Source: Trifolium pratense (lineage: Eukaryota; Streptophyta; Magnoliopsida; Fabales; Fabaceae). Taken from it: a DNA stretch of 64,000 nucleotides. Within the stretch, counting starts at the first letter, position 1; each line of letters opens with the position of its first letter. A program made the position numbers and the translations under genes. The notes under the pieces are model-generated. The model worked only from the letters and a program-made list of their open reading frames with translations, searched no databases and had not been told where the DNA came from. Location of the stretch: NCBI RefSeq assembly GCF_020283565.1, contig NC_060060.1, positions 21,018,001-21,082,000 of the forward strand, in the 5' to 3' direction. Below, in pieces: positions 44,606-58,321 of this stretch.

Positions 44606-45357
44606 AAAAATTGTTTGTATAATAAAATAATGATTCGTTAAATAAAGGACCCTTCTATTTTAATACATTATTAATTTTTTTACTTAATTAAGTCTGTTAA
44701 TTAATATTACTTGTACCACATTCAAGATAATTTCATCCACTTTACATTTATAGTTAGGAATGCTATTGGAATACAAAACCAAGCACCAAAACCCACGTCT
44801 CTTCGTATTGGTGAATACTGAATAGTACCATTTTATTTTTTTGTTCAACTTTTTTTATAATTTCTTTTTTAATATAGAGAAGAACTTTTGTAACATAAAA
44901 GTTGAGTTGTGTCATTATTATTATTTTTTAAAAAAAAAAAGAAAAGCTGTTCACCTTATAAATATGGTAGGTATATGATGTTTGTGTTCAAACTCCGGTT
45001 TCTATAAAGGATCCTAATAATCCGGAGGCATTAAGGAAATAAAATATGGTTAAAGAATTGTTCAATTCAAGAATCGAATTCGAATTCTCTCAAACGATCT
45101 GTTTTTTGGTGAAGTTCATTAACCATCGAGTCAAATAACTTGGTTAGAAACTTAGAATACATAATATAAGTATATAATTTATTAAAGAGTCATGCTAAAT
45201 AGTGCCTCAAGGGGCACAACTTGTTAAACATGCTAAAAAATGAAATTAACCGTCATTTTTTTTGTACAAAATTAACCATAAATTTAATGTTAAAAAGATA
45301 ATTTTTATATTTTTAAGGTGTTGAATTCACAAGTTTTAAGATAAAACTTTCTTATTT
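44606..45357. other. AT-rich spacer
   Basis: No gene or clear element ends were recognised. Confidence 0.3.
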
Positions 45358-45562
45358 GAGCATCTCCAATAAGAGTATCAAAGAGAGTATCATGGGTAAT
45401 GATCCGTACCTTTTTTTTTTTATCATTGGAGTTCCATGACGTGACATACATGGTATCAAAATTGATGATTCGATACCTTATTTAAGGTACCGTATCATCA
45501 ATTTAATATCATTAATTTCAGTTAAAAAATACATATAAAAGGGACCACTTGTTAATATACGA
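45358..45562. mobile_element. Truncated PIF MITE
   Basis: Begins GAGCATCTCCAATAAGAGTA and follows the reverse complement of the MITE at 16545 through ATTGGAGTTCCATGACGTGA and CGTATCATCAATTTAATATC to GGGACCACTTGTTAATA, then stops. The distal terminus is missing. Confidence 0.65.
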
Positions 45563-46529
45563 CAAAATACATCAGTTTTTCATTGAATATATAAAATGAT
45601 TTTTTGAATATAATAGTGACGGGAGGAAGTAATAAATTTTATAAAATATGTAGAGTCAATACATTAAAAATTAAAATATTTATTTTTTAAATAAATAATT
45701 TCTTAAGATTAATATTTGTATTTTTGTGAAATAGTCATATAAATCACTTATTACATAAGGAGATGCTTAGAGGTGATAGAGGGCTTCTTGTATGCTTTTC
45801 ATTAATTAAGTAATTCAATAAAATTTTCAGAAATATTTGCATTAATTAAAGGATCACGCTAAACTAAATGCTAAGGTCAATAAAAGTCAAAGTAAAAATA
45901 TTTTCATGAAAACTTTTTAGTATTTGTCTGGTGAAGAAAAGAAAGGCAATGCTATTAAGTACTAATTTAAAATTTTAAAAAAATTGGAATAAAACAACGA
46001 AACAAATAATCAAATTTAAGTGATTACTGATCTCCTCTAAAAATGAATCGTTCGATGAAATTTAAGTTTATTTTTTCAAATAAATAATTTTTTTTATCAA
46101 ATTTTACATACTTTCCGATCGAACTCTGAATTATCAGATAACCTTCACGAGAAAATCGGAGGTTAGAAAAAATTACTTTATTTGATGAATTTGATTTGTT
46201 TCTTTCTTGCTTAGTAAGGTTGGGAATACACACACACACATTTGCCTCTTTTACTTTTTTCCACATCTTCTCTCTCTTTTTCTCTCTTGTACTAAGTAAC
46301 CTTCTCACCTTCCCACCATTTGCTGCATTGCATCACACTCACTAACGACGAGGTGTGTCACCCTTAACTTTTCATCGTCCTTTTCTCATTTTTCCAATCC
46401 CATTAAAAACTCTAAAGAAAATAAAAAGTTTTCATTTTGTATTACAAGGTACTAAAAAGTTTTCATTTTTCTATTTTGGGTTTATTTGTGGTATTGATCA
46501 AGTTCATAGGAGTAACAGAAGAAGAAAAA
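45563..46529. other. Upstream region of the nucleobase-ascorbate transporter gene
   Basis: AT-rich spacer with a short (CA)n at 46229-46242 and CT-rich sequence near 46265-46320, a common feature of plant promoters and leaders. The transporter leader presumably lies in the last 200 bases. Confidence 0.4.
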
Positions 46530-49500
46530 ATGGCTGGAGGTGGAGGTGGAGGAGGAGGAGCTGCAGCACCACCTAAACAGGAAGAGCTTTTGCCTCATCC
46601 TGTTAAAGATCAGCTACCAAATGTTTCATACTGTATCACTAGTCCCCCTCCATGGCGTGAGTTTAATTTAATGTTCATTGGAATGTTAAAAATTTGAACT
46701 TTTTTTTTTCTGACCCTTTTTTGTGAATGATTACTAGTTTGTTATGTGATAAATGATTATGCTTCTTCATTCATCAATTTTTTGTTTTTTTTGGAAGAAC
46801 TCATAAAGATCATGCATTAGTCCCTTTTTTGTGAATTGTAATGTGATTATTGTTGTTGTTCATTTATCAATTTGGTTTCATGTTAAAAATTTGAGCTTTT
46901 TTCTGACCCTTTTGTTTTTTGGTGTGAATGTTTATTAGTTTGTTGTGTGATTACTGATTATGCTTTTTCACTTCTCACTTTAATTTCTTTCTTTGTTATA
47001 TGGAATGAATCCTTAAGATGGTTTTTTTTCCTTCATGTGTGTGTGAAGAGTTTTTGTGTTCTGTTTACTTGATGAAAGTTTCTGCCTTTATAATGCATTA
47101 GTCCTCTATTTGTGAATTGTAATGTGATTATGCTTTTTCATCAACTTATCACTTTTGTTTCTAATCTTTGTTTTTCGGAAGAACTCAATAAGATCATTTT
47201 TTCGATTTTTTTTCCGGTGTGTATGAAGGGTTATTCTGTTTTGCTTGAGTGAGTTTGACTGTTTGAGTTCTTCGTATGGTTGTCTGCGTGATTGAAAGTT
47301 TCAACCTTTATGATGCAATAGCCCTTCAATGTTTTACGAGGAACGTGTTTTTTTTTTTTTTTTGTATTAACCCTCTGGTTCCCGGGGGAAGGGGGCCCGC
47401 TAATCCAGAGTTCGGCCACGAGGTAAGTAAAGTCTGGCCAACAATTGTTCCCACAAGGAAACGAATTTGGGTTCTCCCAAATGTTTTGTTTTTTGATTTA
47501 AGTAGTGTTATTTATACTTTTTGTATTCAATGTGATTTTTGACTTTAGAATTTTGATGTTAATGTAGCGGAGGCGATTATACTTGGTTTTCAACACTACT
47601 TGGTCATGCTGGGGACAACTGTTTTGATACCAGCTTCTCTAGTTTCACAGATGGGAGGAGGAAATGTAAGTCTTGTTGAGTAAGTTAAAGGAAAAAAGGA
47701 AAATTATGATGTTGTGTGGTTCTTTCTTAAGTCTAACAAAGTTCTGAATCTGCGCTTGAATAGGAAGAAAAAGCAAAGGTGATTCAGACTCTTTTGTTTG
47801 TCGCTGGTATAAACACTTTGGTTCAAACATTTTTTGGGACACGTCTACCAGCAGTTGTTGGAGGATCGTATACCTTTGTGCCAACAACCATTTCGATAAT
47901 CTTGGCTGGTCGCTATGATGATATTGTGGATCCTCAGGAGGTTGGTTCATTACAGACCTTTTTTATTTAAATTGTTTTTTCGATTTTCGTTATATTAGAC
48001 ATCCTTTTCGTTTAACTTGGTTTGTAATTAAAATACAGAAATTTAAGAGGATAATGCGTGGAACGCAGGGCGCGCTTATTGTTGCTTCATCCCTCCAAAT
48101 TGTTGTTGGATTCAGTGGCCTTTGGCGCAATGTAGTGAGGTTGATACTTGGCACAATAACTTTACTCAAAAATGTTTGATTTCGTGGTGAATGCTATCAG
48201 AATTTATTGTCTATGCCAAACGTGATTCTAACTAAAATACAAATGTTTGGTCACTACTAGGAAAAATATTTGATAGATATGATTGTTATTTCGATTTCGA
48301 AAGTTATTCACTTGGTGAATAATTTGATAAATTTTTGTTCAGGTTCATAAGCCCTCTCTCTGCTGTTCCCTTGGTTGCTCTGTCAGGCTTTGGACTTTAT
48401 CAGCTCGGTTTTCCTATGGTTGGAATATTTACATCAACATCTACTCCTTTTGTTCCCCTGCATTTATGAATTTATAATTGTTATGATTCACATTCTTGAT
48501 TGTGTCTTTTGAATCTTAGCTTGCTAAATGTGTCGAGATTGGACTGCCAGAAATTGTAATCCTACTACTGTTTTCACAGGTGGTTTTTGTCGATTCTTGT
48601 TTTCCTTCCCGTTGCATTTTTTCTTCCATTTTAGTCTTATATTCTAAAGCAGCGGCTTTTTTTTGGACAGTACATTCCTCATGTGATAAAAGGAGATAGG
48701 CATATCTTTGATCGCTTTGCGGTTATATTCTCTGTGGCAATTGTGTGGACTTATGCTCATATTCTCACTGTCGGTGGAGCTTATAAAAACGCACAAACTG
48801 AGACTCAGAATACTTGCAGAACTGACCGTGCCGGACTCATAAGTGGCGCAAAGTGGTAAGTGTCTTGTGTTTTTCCTTTGGAGGACACGATCGATGACAC
48901 TTGTTATTTTGATCATCTTAGATGACAAGAAAAATGAATTCAGTTTTGATTAATTTGCAACTTTTGCTTCTTACAATATATATTAATCAGGATTTATGTT
49001 CCATATCCTTTTCAATGGGGAGCTCCTACATTTGATGCCGGAGAAGCTTTTGCTATGATGGTTGCTTCATTTGTTGCATTAATAGAGGTGTGTTTATTTT
49101 TATGCTTGTGATAAACGCTTTTTTTCTCCATCATTTCTATAAAGTTTTGTTCATATCTTTATAATGAATGATTGTTTCTTTTTTGCATACTTTTCAATTT
49201 TCTGCAGTCAACTGGTGGTTATATTGCTGTTTCAAGGTATGCAAGTGCGACTCCATTGCCACCTTCAGTACTTAGCCGTGGCATCGGTTGGCAGGTAAAC
49301 ATAATTTTACTAATCAAAAGTATATTTTCAAGGTATATACGCAAATGCAACTCCATTGACACCTTCATTACTTGGCCATTGTCGGTTTCGTGCTTGATCT
49401 AGATTTGTTTGACTGTCAAGCTTGCATTTTTCTCATCATTTGTGATTATCACTGATTGTTGTTTGTTATGTATCAGGGGGTAGGAATTATGTTGTCCGGG

Positions 49501-51074
49501 ATCTTTGGGACCGGGAATGGATCATCAGTTTCCATGTAAGATTTTTGTTCAAAATTTCTCTATGGACGTGATATGAATCGTTTAAGAAACATTCTTGCAT
49601 TTTCTGCAGAGAGAACGCTGGACTGTTAGCTTTGACGCGAGTTGGTAGCCGAAGGGTTGTTCAAATATCCGCCTTATTCATGATCTTTTTCTCCATTCTC
49701 GGTAAGTTCACGAGGCTAACATTTCTGATTTCATTTTCCTCCTTTGTTAACCAATTTAGTTACAATGAAGTGTTTTTTTTTTTTTTTATATGCAGGAAAG
49801 TTTGGAGCTGTGTTTGCTTCAATCCCAGCACCAATAGTTGCAGCATTATATTGCCTATTCTTTTCCTATGTCGGTATGTATAATCAACTCAAAAATTTAG
49901 CTTTCACTGGTCAAAATTTCATTCGAGGGCTTATTCGAATTGCCTTATTGAACTTATCCACTCACATAAGTTAATACTTGTGAGATTGTTTGGGAGAGCT
50001 TATGGAAACTACTTTTGACATGCTCATAAGTTGTTTTTCAATTTATTTCCATAAGTTCTCCAAGATGGCTTATGATACATTCATAAGTTAAAGTAAATTC
50101 CATAAGTTGTTCATAACTTGGCTTATGACATGTTCATAAGTTGTTTTCAGCTTATTTCCATAAGCTCTCAACGATAGCTTATCAAAACAACTATTAGCTA
50201 ATATGAAACCAATTTGACTTTATTTTATTTTTTGTTATAGAAACAACTTATACATAAGCACTTAATTAAGCTGTTTCCCCAAATATAGCCTTAACTTTGA
50301 TTTGTTCACCCGTTTTCGGATTTGATTTCTTTTTCTCCTTAAAACAGGTTCGGCAGGCCTCGGTTTCCTTCAGTTCTGCAATTTGAACAGCTTTAGAACC
50401 AAATTCATCATAGGATTCTCCATTTTCATGGGATTCTCTATACCGCAATACTTCAAGGAGTACACAGCAATTAAGCACTATGGTGCTGTGCACACTCATG
50501 CTACATGGGTATATCCACCTCTTCTCGTTCTCATTTTTCTTATTGTTTAATGCAATATTTTAAAAACCGGACCAGAGATAAAATCAGTGAGACTTATCGG
50601 TCACGTCACATGGATAACTTGATTTGATCAGTTCAATCACGGTTTATCCATATGATAAGTAAAATAAAAAAAGTAAAAATATAAATAAAAAAATAAAATA
50701 AAATCGGTTGAACCAAACTAACCGGCAAACTAGTCTGTTTTCGATTGAGCTGGTTTGTTCGCTCTGATTTTTAAAACATTGGTTGAAAGTGCATTCTTTT
50801 GTAAAAGGGTTATTCAAAGTATACTTAAAAGTTTTAAATTTTCTTGTTTTTGCAGTTCAACGACATGATCAATGTCCCTTTCTCATCAGAAGCATTTGTT
50901 GCTGGTATTTTGGCAATATTCTTGGATGCAACATTGCGCAAGAATGATAGCCAAACTCGTAAAGACAGAGGCATGCATTGGTGGGACAGATTCAGTTCAT
51001 TCAAGAAAGATACAAGAAGTGAGGAGTTTTACTCTCTACCTTTCAATCTCAACAAGTTTTTCCCTTCTGTGTGA
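46530..51074 (+). CDS. NAT: Nucleobase-ascorbate transporter (NAT/NCS2 family)
   Basis: Fourteen exons join to 538 residues: 46530-46656, 47568-47665, 47764-47940, 48039-48139, 48343-48418, 48520-48579, 48671-48855, 48991-49087, 49208-49294, 49477-49535, 49610-49701, 49796-49873, 50348-50508, 50856-51074. All borders are GT-AG and the frame closes exactly. After a Gly-rich start (MAGGGGGGGG) and PHPVKDQLPNVSYCI come many hydrophobic membrane segments. Two family motifs are present: GFQHYLVMLGTTVLIP near residue 55, and the NAT signature ENAGLLALTRVGSRR in exons 10-11. The C-terminus is hydrophilic (EEFYSLPFNLNKFFPSV). Family members move purines, uracil or ascorbate with protons across membranes; most plant members lie at the plasma membrane and their substrates are often unknown. 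Length is typical. No defect was seen. Confidence 0.93.
49874..50290. repeat. Intron 12 repeat of CATAAGTTGTTTTCA phrases
   Basis: Within the transporter intron, phrases such as TTTCCATAAGTTCTC, GCTTATGA(C/T)A(C/T)(G/A)TTCATAAG and TTGTTTTCA recur four or five times in direct and inverted senses over about 250 bp. This is probably a decayed MITE with GCTTAT/ATAAGC ends. Confidence 0.5.
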
Positions 51075-51600
51075 TTATGCATTGGATTGGACCATGTTAT
51101 TAAAAATTTAGGTGTGTGAAGTTATAGAATATGTTCCTGCAATGTCTCTCATTGTAGGTACTAAATATTGTCTATAATAATTAATAACTTACAAAGGTTA
51201 ATTTCTTTATTCTTCCCATTACCGGTTCGGGTCTGGCCCATGTTTTGTACATTATGATCTAATTTATAGAGTATTTACTCGTACTTAACTCTAAATAAAA
51301 AAATTTATTTAGACACACAAATAAAAAATAAAGGAGAAAAGAAATTAAACAATGATAAATTATGTGATTAAATTATCTATTTTTTTTAAAAAAACTATAT
51401 CTTTTAATTTTATTTTTTTCATTTTTTTATGTGTATCATTAATTTTTTATATTAATTAAAAGAAATGATGTTTTGTACAACAAAAAATTATTGTCAAGTG
51501 TAATTTGTGTGTATTTTTAAAAATTTGTGTAGTGTAATACTAACAAGTAGGAGAGAGATAAAGATAAAAACATATGTATCGTCACATGTATCTTTTTTTG
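51075..51600. other. 3' flank of the transporter gene
   Basis: AT-rich 3' UTR and spacer. No further gene. Confidence 0.35.
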
Positions 51601-52225
51601 TTACGACGTAGTGAAAAATAAAAAAGAAAATACAAAACTCCTTGATAAATTCTATACTCCAAACATCATCAAGGAGTGGTCTAATCAGCTCACTAGTAGG
51701 AACAGTATCTTCACCAACATCGAGTTAGAAACAACACCAAATTTTTTCAAAACATCACACATTGCCCTCACGAAGAGTATGCTTGATAACAACCTCCTAG
51801 TCCTTAGCTAAAAGTTGACAAATACACTAAACTTTATTAGCATCGTGGTGATGAATTGAGATTCCTTCTTGGATTAACTTGAAAGAGAGTAACGAGTTCA
51901 AGCAACATATAATCTTCCTTAACCATTCTCCCACCCCAGTCTTGGACCATGTAGCATTGATATTGGCATAAGCTCTGTAAATAAAATGTTATATATGAAC
52001 AACTGCAACACCATAGAAACCCCAAATAAAGTCTCCATTGTGGTCTCGCAACATACCACCATATCTGGTTGTGTTAGACGACCCCACCACACTCCCATCA
52101 ACATTGAGGCAAAATAAATTGTATCTTTTGCGGGTCGATACCACGAAACATAGCGAGGATTCATAGTGATCTGTGATACTCACGACGGAGTACCAAACGC
52201 GATAGAACAATAATCGACAATAGAT
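51601..52225 (-). pseudogene. LINE RNase H domain remnant
   Basis: The minus strand reads VSWYRPAKDT, FCLNVDGSVVGSSNTTRYGG, MLRDHNGDFIWGFYG and FTELMPISMLHGPRLGWENG, all from a plant-LINE RNase H domain, spread over three frames. A later HTLREGNVCDVLKKFG-like stretch (about 51720-51770) is its C-terminal part. Frameshifts between 51985 and 52160 show it is dead. It is the same domain as at 18038 but older and from a different copy. Confidence 0.7.
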
Positions 52226-52984
52226 TGAATTTTAGCCACCCTAGTGAGCACACTTTCTCTATGATTGTCACATGTATGTTGTCAATATATGTTGGACCTT
52301 TATAGAGTTTTATCTTCTTTTTTTTTTTATATATATATTTATATTTATATTCCTTCATTAGCATTTAGCGGGACTCAAATTCGAAAATTTTCAAAAACTT
52401 GGTTTTTTATCATTAGACCAAATACTTGAAATTCTATGTTTTATCTTTGTTAGATACTCAAGTCAAATATAAATAAGAAGTCACGTTTGTTGGTGAAATT
52501 ATAAACAAAGAAAGTTCAACTTTATATTGTTTTTTTTTTTTTTTACCATACCAACTTTATATTGTTAAATGCTATGAATAGTAAAAAAAAAAATGCTATT
52601 ATTATAAAATGTCTTTTAATATTCTAAAATAAATATCTTACGAAAGAAAAATCTCATACAAAATGTTGGTATATTTCGCACACACGTATCTTTATTTCCA
52701 ACCGTGAAATTCAAAACACATGAAAAATCATAAAATAAAATCTATAAAATTCTGTTGCATGTAATGTGAAACAAAAAAAGTCAGTTTAATTTTCTGGTCC
52801 TAGAGTTTGTATTTATTGAAGTATCTATGGCATAACATGTTGCTCTTGCTATCTAATAAACAACAAAAAAAAGAAAAGAAAACTAAAGGTCAAGATCTGC
52901 TAGTTGTAAAACTATAAAAGTGTATTTGAGATTATTTCTTTATACAATGTTCTAAAGGAACTGATTACTCTTAAGTTTTTTTTT
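52226..52984. other. AT-rich spacer
   Basis: No gene or defined element recognised. Includes a poly-T tract (about 52530-52545). Confidence 0.3.
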
Positions 52985-53106
52985 TTTTTAAGAAGCTAAA
53001 TTAGTCAACTTAAATTGACACCAGAGAAAATTGAACATGAGACCTTAATAAGGAGTACAATCTTAGGTCACAAAACAATACTACCAGACGAATCCAAGTG
53101 AGTTTC
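52985..53106 (-). mobile_element. tRNA-derived SINE, minus orientation (family of 31744)
   Basis: AGAAGCTAAATTAGTCAACT, TTGACACCAGAGAAAATTGA and CCAAGTGAGTTTC match the 31744 copy in order, with more substitutions. The B box is decayed. Confidence 0.65.
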
Positions 53107-53997
53107 TTAAATCTTAACCAATTACTTACCTTTAAACAAAAATAATTCAACATGAATATTACACACAACAATTTATTTGAGTAAATGCTCAATCTAATCT
53201 TAAATTTTTTGGAGCAGATCAACTTTTTCATCTATATTATCAATATATTCATAAATAATCCTTGAAATATTTGGATTTATAAAATATTAATAAAGTTTAT
53301 CCTTCCACCAAAATTGTCATCAAATGCATCGATCTCATTTTTCATCTAATGTTAAATGTAAGTTGAGATCCTCTTTGTTTTGTATTCTTTCTATTTCTTT
53401 TTTTTTTTTTGGTTACAATTTTTTTTATTACTATAGCATTTTTTGAAATATAAATTTAAAAGTGTGATATCAAATGATTTAAAATTTCTTTTATATCCCA
53501 AAATATCAAAAAAAATTTAACATAAAGATAAGTAAAATCAGATAAAAAATTATTTTTCAACATAAATGAACCTTCAATTTTCTCTAATTTCGTGTTTAAG
53601 GAAAACTAATTAACCACAGACAATGACTTGATTAGTTTAATGAATTGTCTCAAAGTAGTTAATGAACTGAACTGTCTCAAAAATGAATCGTTCGAAAGAA
53701 TTCGAATTCGATTTCTAGTAAAAATAATTTTTAGCCATACTTTAGTTACCTCGTGACATCAGACCATCTTTTTCTAGGAATAAAAAATCAATTATAAAAA
53801 AAATAGAAAAAAAAAGGTTTTATAAATTATACTCAAAAAAAGTAAATCCTAGGAAAAAAAAAATGCAACTAATTAACAGGTGGCATATAATTAAGAGTTA
53901 ATCCAGTCTGTCTTTTACCTTACTTTGTTGTGTATTGGATGGTGTTGCCTGCCTGCCGTTTTGGCATTGCCTTTTGCTTCTTCCACCTTCCTCACTT
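53107..53997. other. Upstream region of the sterol oxidase gene
   Basis: AT-rich spacer that becomes CT-rich toward the gene. No other gene seen. Confidence 0.35.
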
Positions 53998-54027
53998 CTC
54001 CTCTCCTCTCCTCTCCTCTCCTCTCCA
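53998..54027. repeat. (CTCTC)n run in the 5' leader of the sterol oxidase gene
   Basis: Six copies of a CTCCT/CTCTC pentamer just upstream of the ATG at 54051. CT-rich leaders are common in highly expressed plant genes. Confidence 0.85.
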
Positions 54028-54050
54028 TCACTCATTCTCAAATCTCGCTT

Positions 54051-57000
54051 ATGGCTTCCATCTTCGAATCTGCCTGGAAGGTTCTCTCTCTTTCTTCCAT
54101 TTCCTTCATTCTTTCTACTTTCTTACTACTATCACTAATACCCCTTTAACGCTTTCTTTTTTATTCTGCTGTTTTCTTTGTAAATTTACTATCTTTTTTC
54201 AAACCCCATGATTTTTTTTATGTTTTAGATTAATGGGTTTATTGTTAGATTTGATTTATGACGTTATTGTTAGTTTTTTTTTTGTTTATTTGATAAAGTT
54301 GATGAGAGTTTTGACATTGGAGTTTGGAATGAGAAATGGGATTTCATGATGCATTGTGTTTTTTATGAGTGTATAGATTGATGCTAGTGTAATAAATGTT
54401 GGGTTGTTTCTCTTTTTGGAAGTTGGATTGGTTTTAGTGTGATGTCAACTAGATTCTTGTAGATCAGTGTTAGTGATGATAGTTTTTGAAATCAAATCAT
54501 GGGATTTTTTTTATTTTTTTTTACTTTTTGTTGGTCCAAGCATTTATTGTGAAAATTGGAAGTTGAGACTCTTGAATCTTGATGTATGTTTGGATTGATG
54601 ATGAGTGTGACTGAATCATGGTGGGCCACCTTGATTTTGGAAAAAACTATACTTTAGAGCTTCGACGAAATCATGATGCTATTGTCAGTTTGGATTGACG
54701 GTGAGTTTGGCTGAATCATGGTGTGCCAGTTGATTTTGGCAAAAGCTACACTTTAGATCTTTTCCACGAAATCATGATGCCACTGTGATACTGCCAATCA
54801 CATTGTCAATCGAAACATGCAAGTAGTCTTGAACTACTTTGGATTTTAAGATGCATATAAGTTAACCATTATTGAAATATTTGTTAAAAGCAAGGTGTGA
54901 AAAGTGACAAAGCAAGGAACTTAGTGATTTTATTTATCATGTTTTGGACATAATTTCATTTGCCTTGTTGTGATTTTGTGTAGTTAACTGTCATAACATT
55001 CTTTAGATTGCATGCTTTCATACCTGTACTTTTTTTGGAATAACATATTTGATGTTTGTTCCTTTTAACTATAACTATTTTGAGAAATGAAATTCTCTCT
55101 CATTATTATTTTCTTCTTTTTTGTGTCGCAGTACTTGATCACAAATTTCAGTGACTTTCAACTGGCATGTTTGGGAAGTTTCTTTCTACATGAAAGTGTT
55201 TTCTTCTTATCCGGACTTCCTTTTGTATGGATCGAGAGGGCAGGTTGGTTGAGCAAGTACAAGATTCAGGTCCGCAGTTGACAAAATTTGTTGTTTATCT
55301 TTATGTTGTAGATTCATCCTTTTGTCCTCCTTGATATGAATGATCTGTTGTTGTATTTGGAAGTTCATCATTCATAACTCAACCGATCCAACATTGTTTG
55401 CTTCAACATAATATGCATATTCGGTAGCGCACACATTGTTATTCATGGTGCTAAGAACAGTGATATTTAGGCTTTTACAAGTGAAAGCTCTTCTTCCTTA
55501 TTTGTATGTGTTACATAACATTGGTGGTGATAGGTGGATGTTTCAACTTTCAATAGTGCCTTTCGGTGCTGATTCTCACCCTTAGGTTGCATTCACACAA
55601 CTTTTTCTCCAAAATTTGGTAACCATCGTTTTAATTTGCAGATCACATCATATGATGCGGCTCCAATACTGTGGTTGCAATAGAATCCACAAAACTGCAT
55701 CACAATGCATGTTGCAGTGATTTAGTTTGAATAACTAATTGCGAGTGTTCAGTTATTTATTCTCTTTTTTGAGCCTTGTGCATGCTATATTCGATTAACT
55801 TATTAACTGAATTGCCCCAATACAGACATGTAATTACAATTTTTTTTTTTAATGATTAGCAGTCAAACTAAGAACCCTAGATTTACAACACTCACACGCT
55901 ACGCACCAACCACTTGTGCTAGACTCTGTGGTGACTGGTGACAGAAAATTACAATTGTTTTCCACTTTCACTTGTAAATGTGTAGTTGTATACTTCTATA
56001 GAGAAAACAAAAGTTATTTTTTTTCCTGGTTTTGGTATGCAATCAAATTTTCCTGTTATTCCACTTTATGCTATTATCAGTATCACCAGTTCGTTTTCTG
56101 GTCCTTTTTCTAACACTTCCTTTCATGCAGGCAAAAAATAATAGCCCTGCAGCTCAGGATAGATGTATTGGTCGCTTGTTGCTTTATCATTTTGGTGTCA
56201 ATCTACCTGTTATGATTTTTTCATATCCCGTCTTCAAATACATGGGCATGCGGAGTAGTCTTCCCCTACCGTCCTGGTACTTTATCTTTTTTTGATCCCT
56301 TTCATTGTTCTGAAGATAGGAGTCGCTTGTTAGGTGCTTTCCCTGTAAATATTTCTAATGTGTTTCTATTAAGGTTACTTAAAAATATGAAATTTGGTTT
56401 TGCAGGAACATAATTCTAACTCAAATAATGTTTTACTTCATTTTGGAGGACTTCATATTCTACTGGGGACACAGGATACTGCACACAAAATGGTTATATA
56501 AGCATGTTCACAGTGTACATCACGAGTGAGTGTTACGTGTTATGCAATTTATGCTTGTTATATTGATCATCTATGAACTACTATAGGGTTTTGCTCTATT
56601 GTGAAGGTATGCGACACCATTCGGACTTACTTCAGAATATGCTCATCCTGCCGAAATACTTTTCCTTGGATTTGCAACCATTTTCGGTCCTGCCATAACT
56701 GGGCCCCACTTGATAACTTTGTGGTTATGGATGGTTCTGAGAGTCCTAGAGACAGTTGAGGCACATAGTGGTTACCATTTTCCATGGAGTCCCTCAAACT
56801 TCTTTCCATTATACGGCGGGTGAGTGTCAAGTTCCTCGACCTTCACTTAATATCAGTTAATATCAGCTGGTTTGTTCATTCTGCTGTTGTACTTCTTGAT
56901 GTTAAACTTTGTGCCCTTGCGTTTCAGCGCTGATTTCCACGATTATCATCACCGTTTGTTGTACACCAAGTCCGGAAACTATTCATCAACTTTCACTTAC

Positions 57001-57660
57001 ATGGACCGGTAAGTATCAAAACATATTGTCCTTTAAGGATAGTTGTTATTACTTTTGGAGTGAACGGTCATTTTAGTCTTTGAATGTGTCAAATATTGTC
57101 ACTATAGTCTTTCAACGTATCAAAACTACAAAAACATCCCCGAATGTGTGTTTCCTTAGGGTCTGTTTGGGAGGACTTGTTTTTCTTTTTTAAATTAAGC
57201 AAGCTATAAAATATTTTTGAAAATGAAGTGTGATTGAATTACTATATATATGATCATATATCATGATTGAATTACTATAAAATATTTTTGAAAATGAAGG
57301 GTGATTGAATTACTATATATCATGATCATATATATGTGAAGTGTGAACTTTCTCATCGACTATAGTTAGTTTAGTCCATAAAATTACTAACAAAAGACAC
57401 TCAAAGGGATGTTTTTGTAATTTCAATACGTTCATCGACTATAGTGACACCGCCTCACACATTTAAGTACAAAAATGACAATTTACTTCACATTTAATAA
57501 TGCCTTGTAATTTGGATGCTTTAACAGTTTTCTATACTGACAAGGGTACGTGACTTCCTTGCTATGTATTAGGATATTTGGAACTGATGTAGGATACAGA
57601 AAGTTAAAAGCATTGAAGAACTCAGAATTCGAAGACAATTATGAGCAAAAGAAACAATAA
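54051..57660 (+). CDS. SMO2: Sterol 4-alpha-methyl oxidase, SMO2 type
   Basis: Seven exons (54051-54080, 55132-55269, 56131-56276, 56406-56525, 56607-56819, 56928-57008, 57573-57660) join in frame to 271 residues, the usual length. It begins MASIFESAWKYLITNFSDFQ. The fatty acid hydroxylase domain has the iron-binding histidine clusters HRILHTK, HSVHHE and FHDYHHR, with hydrophobic membrane segments between. The enzyme sits in the endoplasmic reticulum and removes the second C-4 methyl group (4-alpha-methyl sterols) with cytochrome b5 as electron donor on the way to sitosterol and stigmasterol. Family assignment to SMO2 over SMO1 rests on the MAS...ES.W start and overall recall. All splice borders are GT-AG; no defect seen. 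Confidence 0.93.
57051..57495. mobile_element. MITE in the last intron of the sterol oxidase gene
   Basis: Left GTCATTTTAGTCTTTGAATG and CACTATAGTCTTTCAACGTA pair with right (read inward) GTCATTTTTGTACTTAAATG and CACTATAGTCGATGAACGTA. The core holds two AATGAAG(T/G)GTGATTGAATTA repeats. The ends lie inside the intron, away from the splice sites. The superfamily is unclear; Mutator-like by style. Confidence 0.6.
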
Positions 57661-58315
57661 GAATAGATTCTTGGGAACATCTAGAATGGTTAGAAAGTTG
57701 ATTCCCAACTTAAGGGTATATTTGAAAAATGCTTGTCCTATAACCACATTGTATTTGTGTTTTTTGTTGTTGTAGCTGGTCTTGTTGACAAAGTGAGTAT
57801 TGATTGTTTTTTTGTGGACATTCATGCTTGTTATGCAAAAAACTTAGTTAAGGTGCTTTAAATTTTGGAATACCTCTTCATTTCATGACTGTTATTTGTT
57901 TGATATAAACCCATATATGAACATAATTACTTCATGCATGTGTTTGGCTTAATATAATTATTATTCATAAATTTTTATTGATATGGATAGAATTGCATTT
58001 GGCTCAATAAAAGTAGGGTGCATGCAACCACTTGAAGCCAAAGGCCTATGGTTGTTAGTTTAAGTAACACATACTGCATACTACCTGACTACAAGTTTTT
58101 GCAGTCATTTTAAAAAAAAAGACCTCTGTGTTGTTGCTTTGTATTGGAAGTTTAGAACAGAGATGGTTGATACATTTTATATGGAAATGGATTCCAACAC
58201 CTGAATGATTTTAAGTTGTAAGTTAAAACACAAATGATGAGATCCCTATCTAACAATTGACTTTACTGACTGCAGTCAATTTGGATCCCTTTTCTTTTTT
58301 GGGTATATAACACAC
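57661..58315. other. 3' flank of the sterol oxidase gene
   Basis: 3' UTR and AT-rich spacer. No gene recognised. Confidence 0.35.
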
Positions 58316-58321
58316 ACAGAT

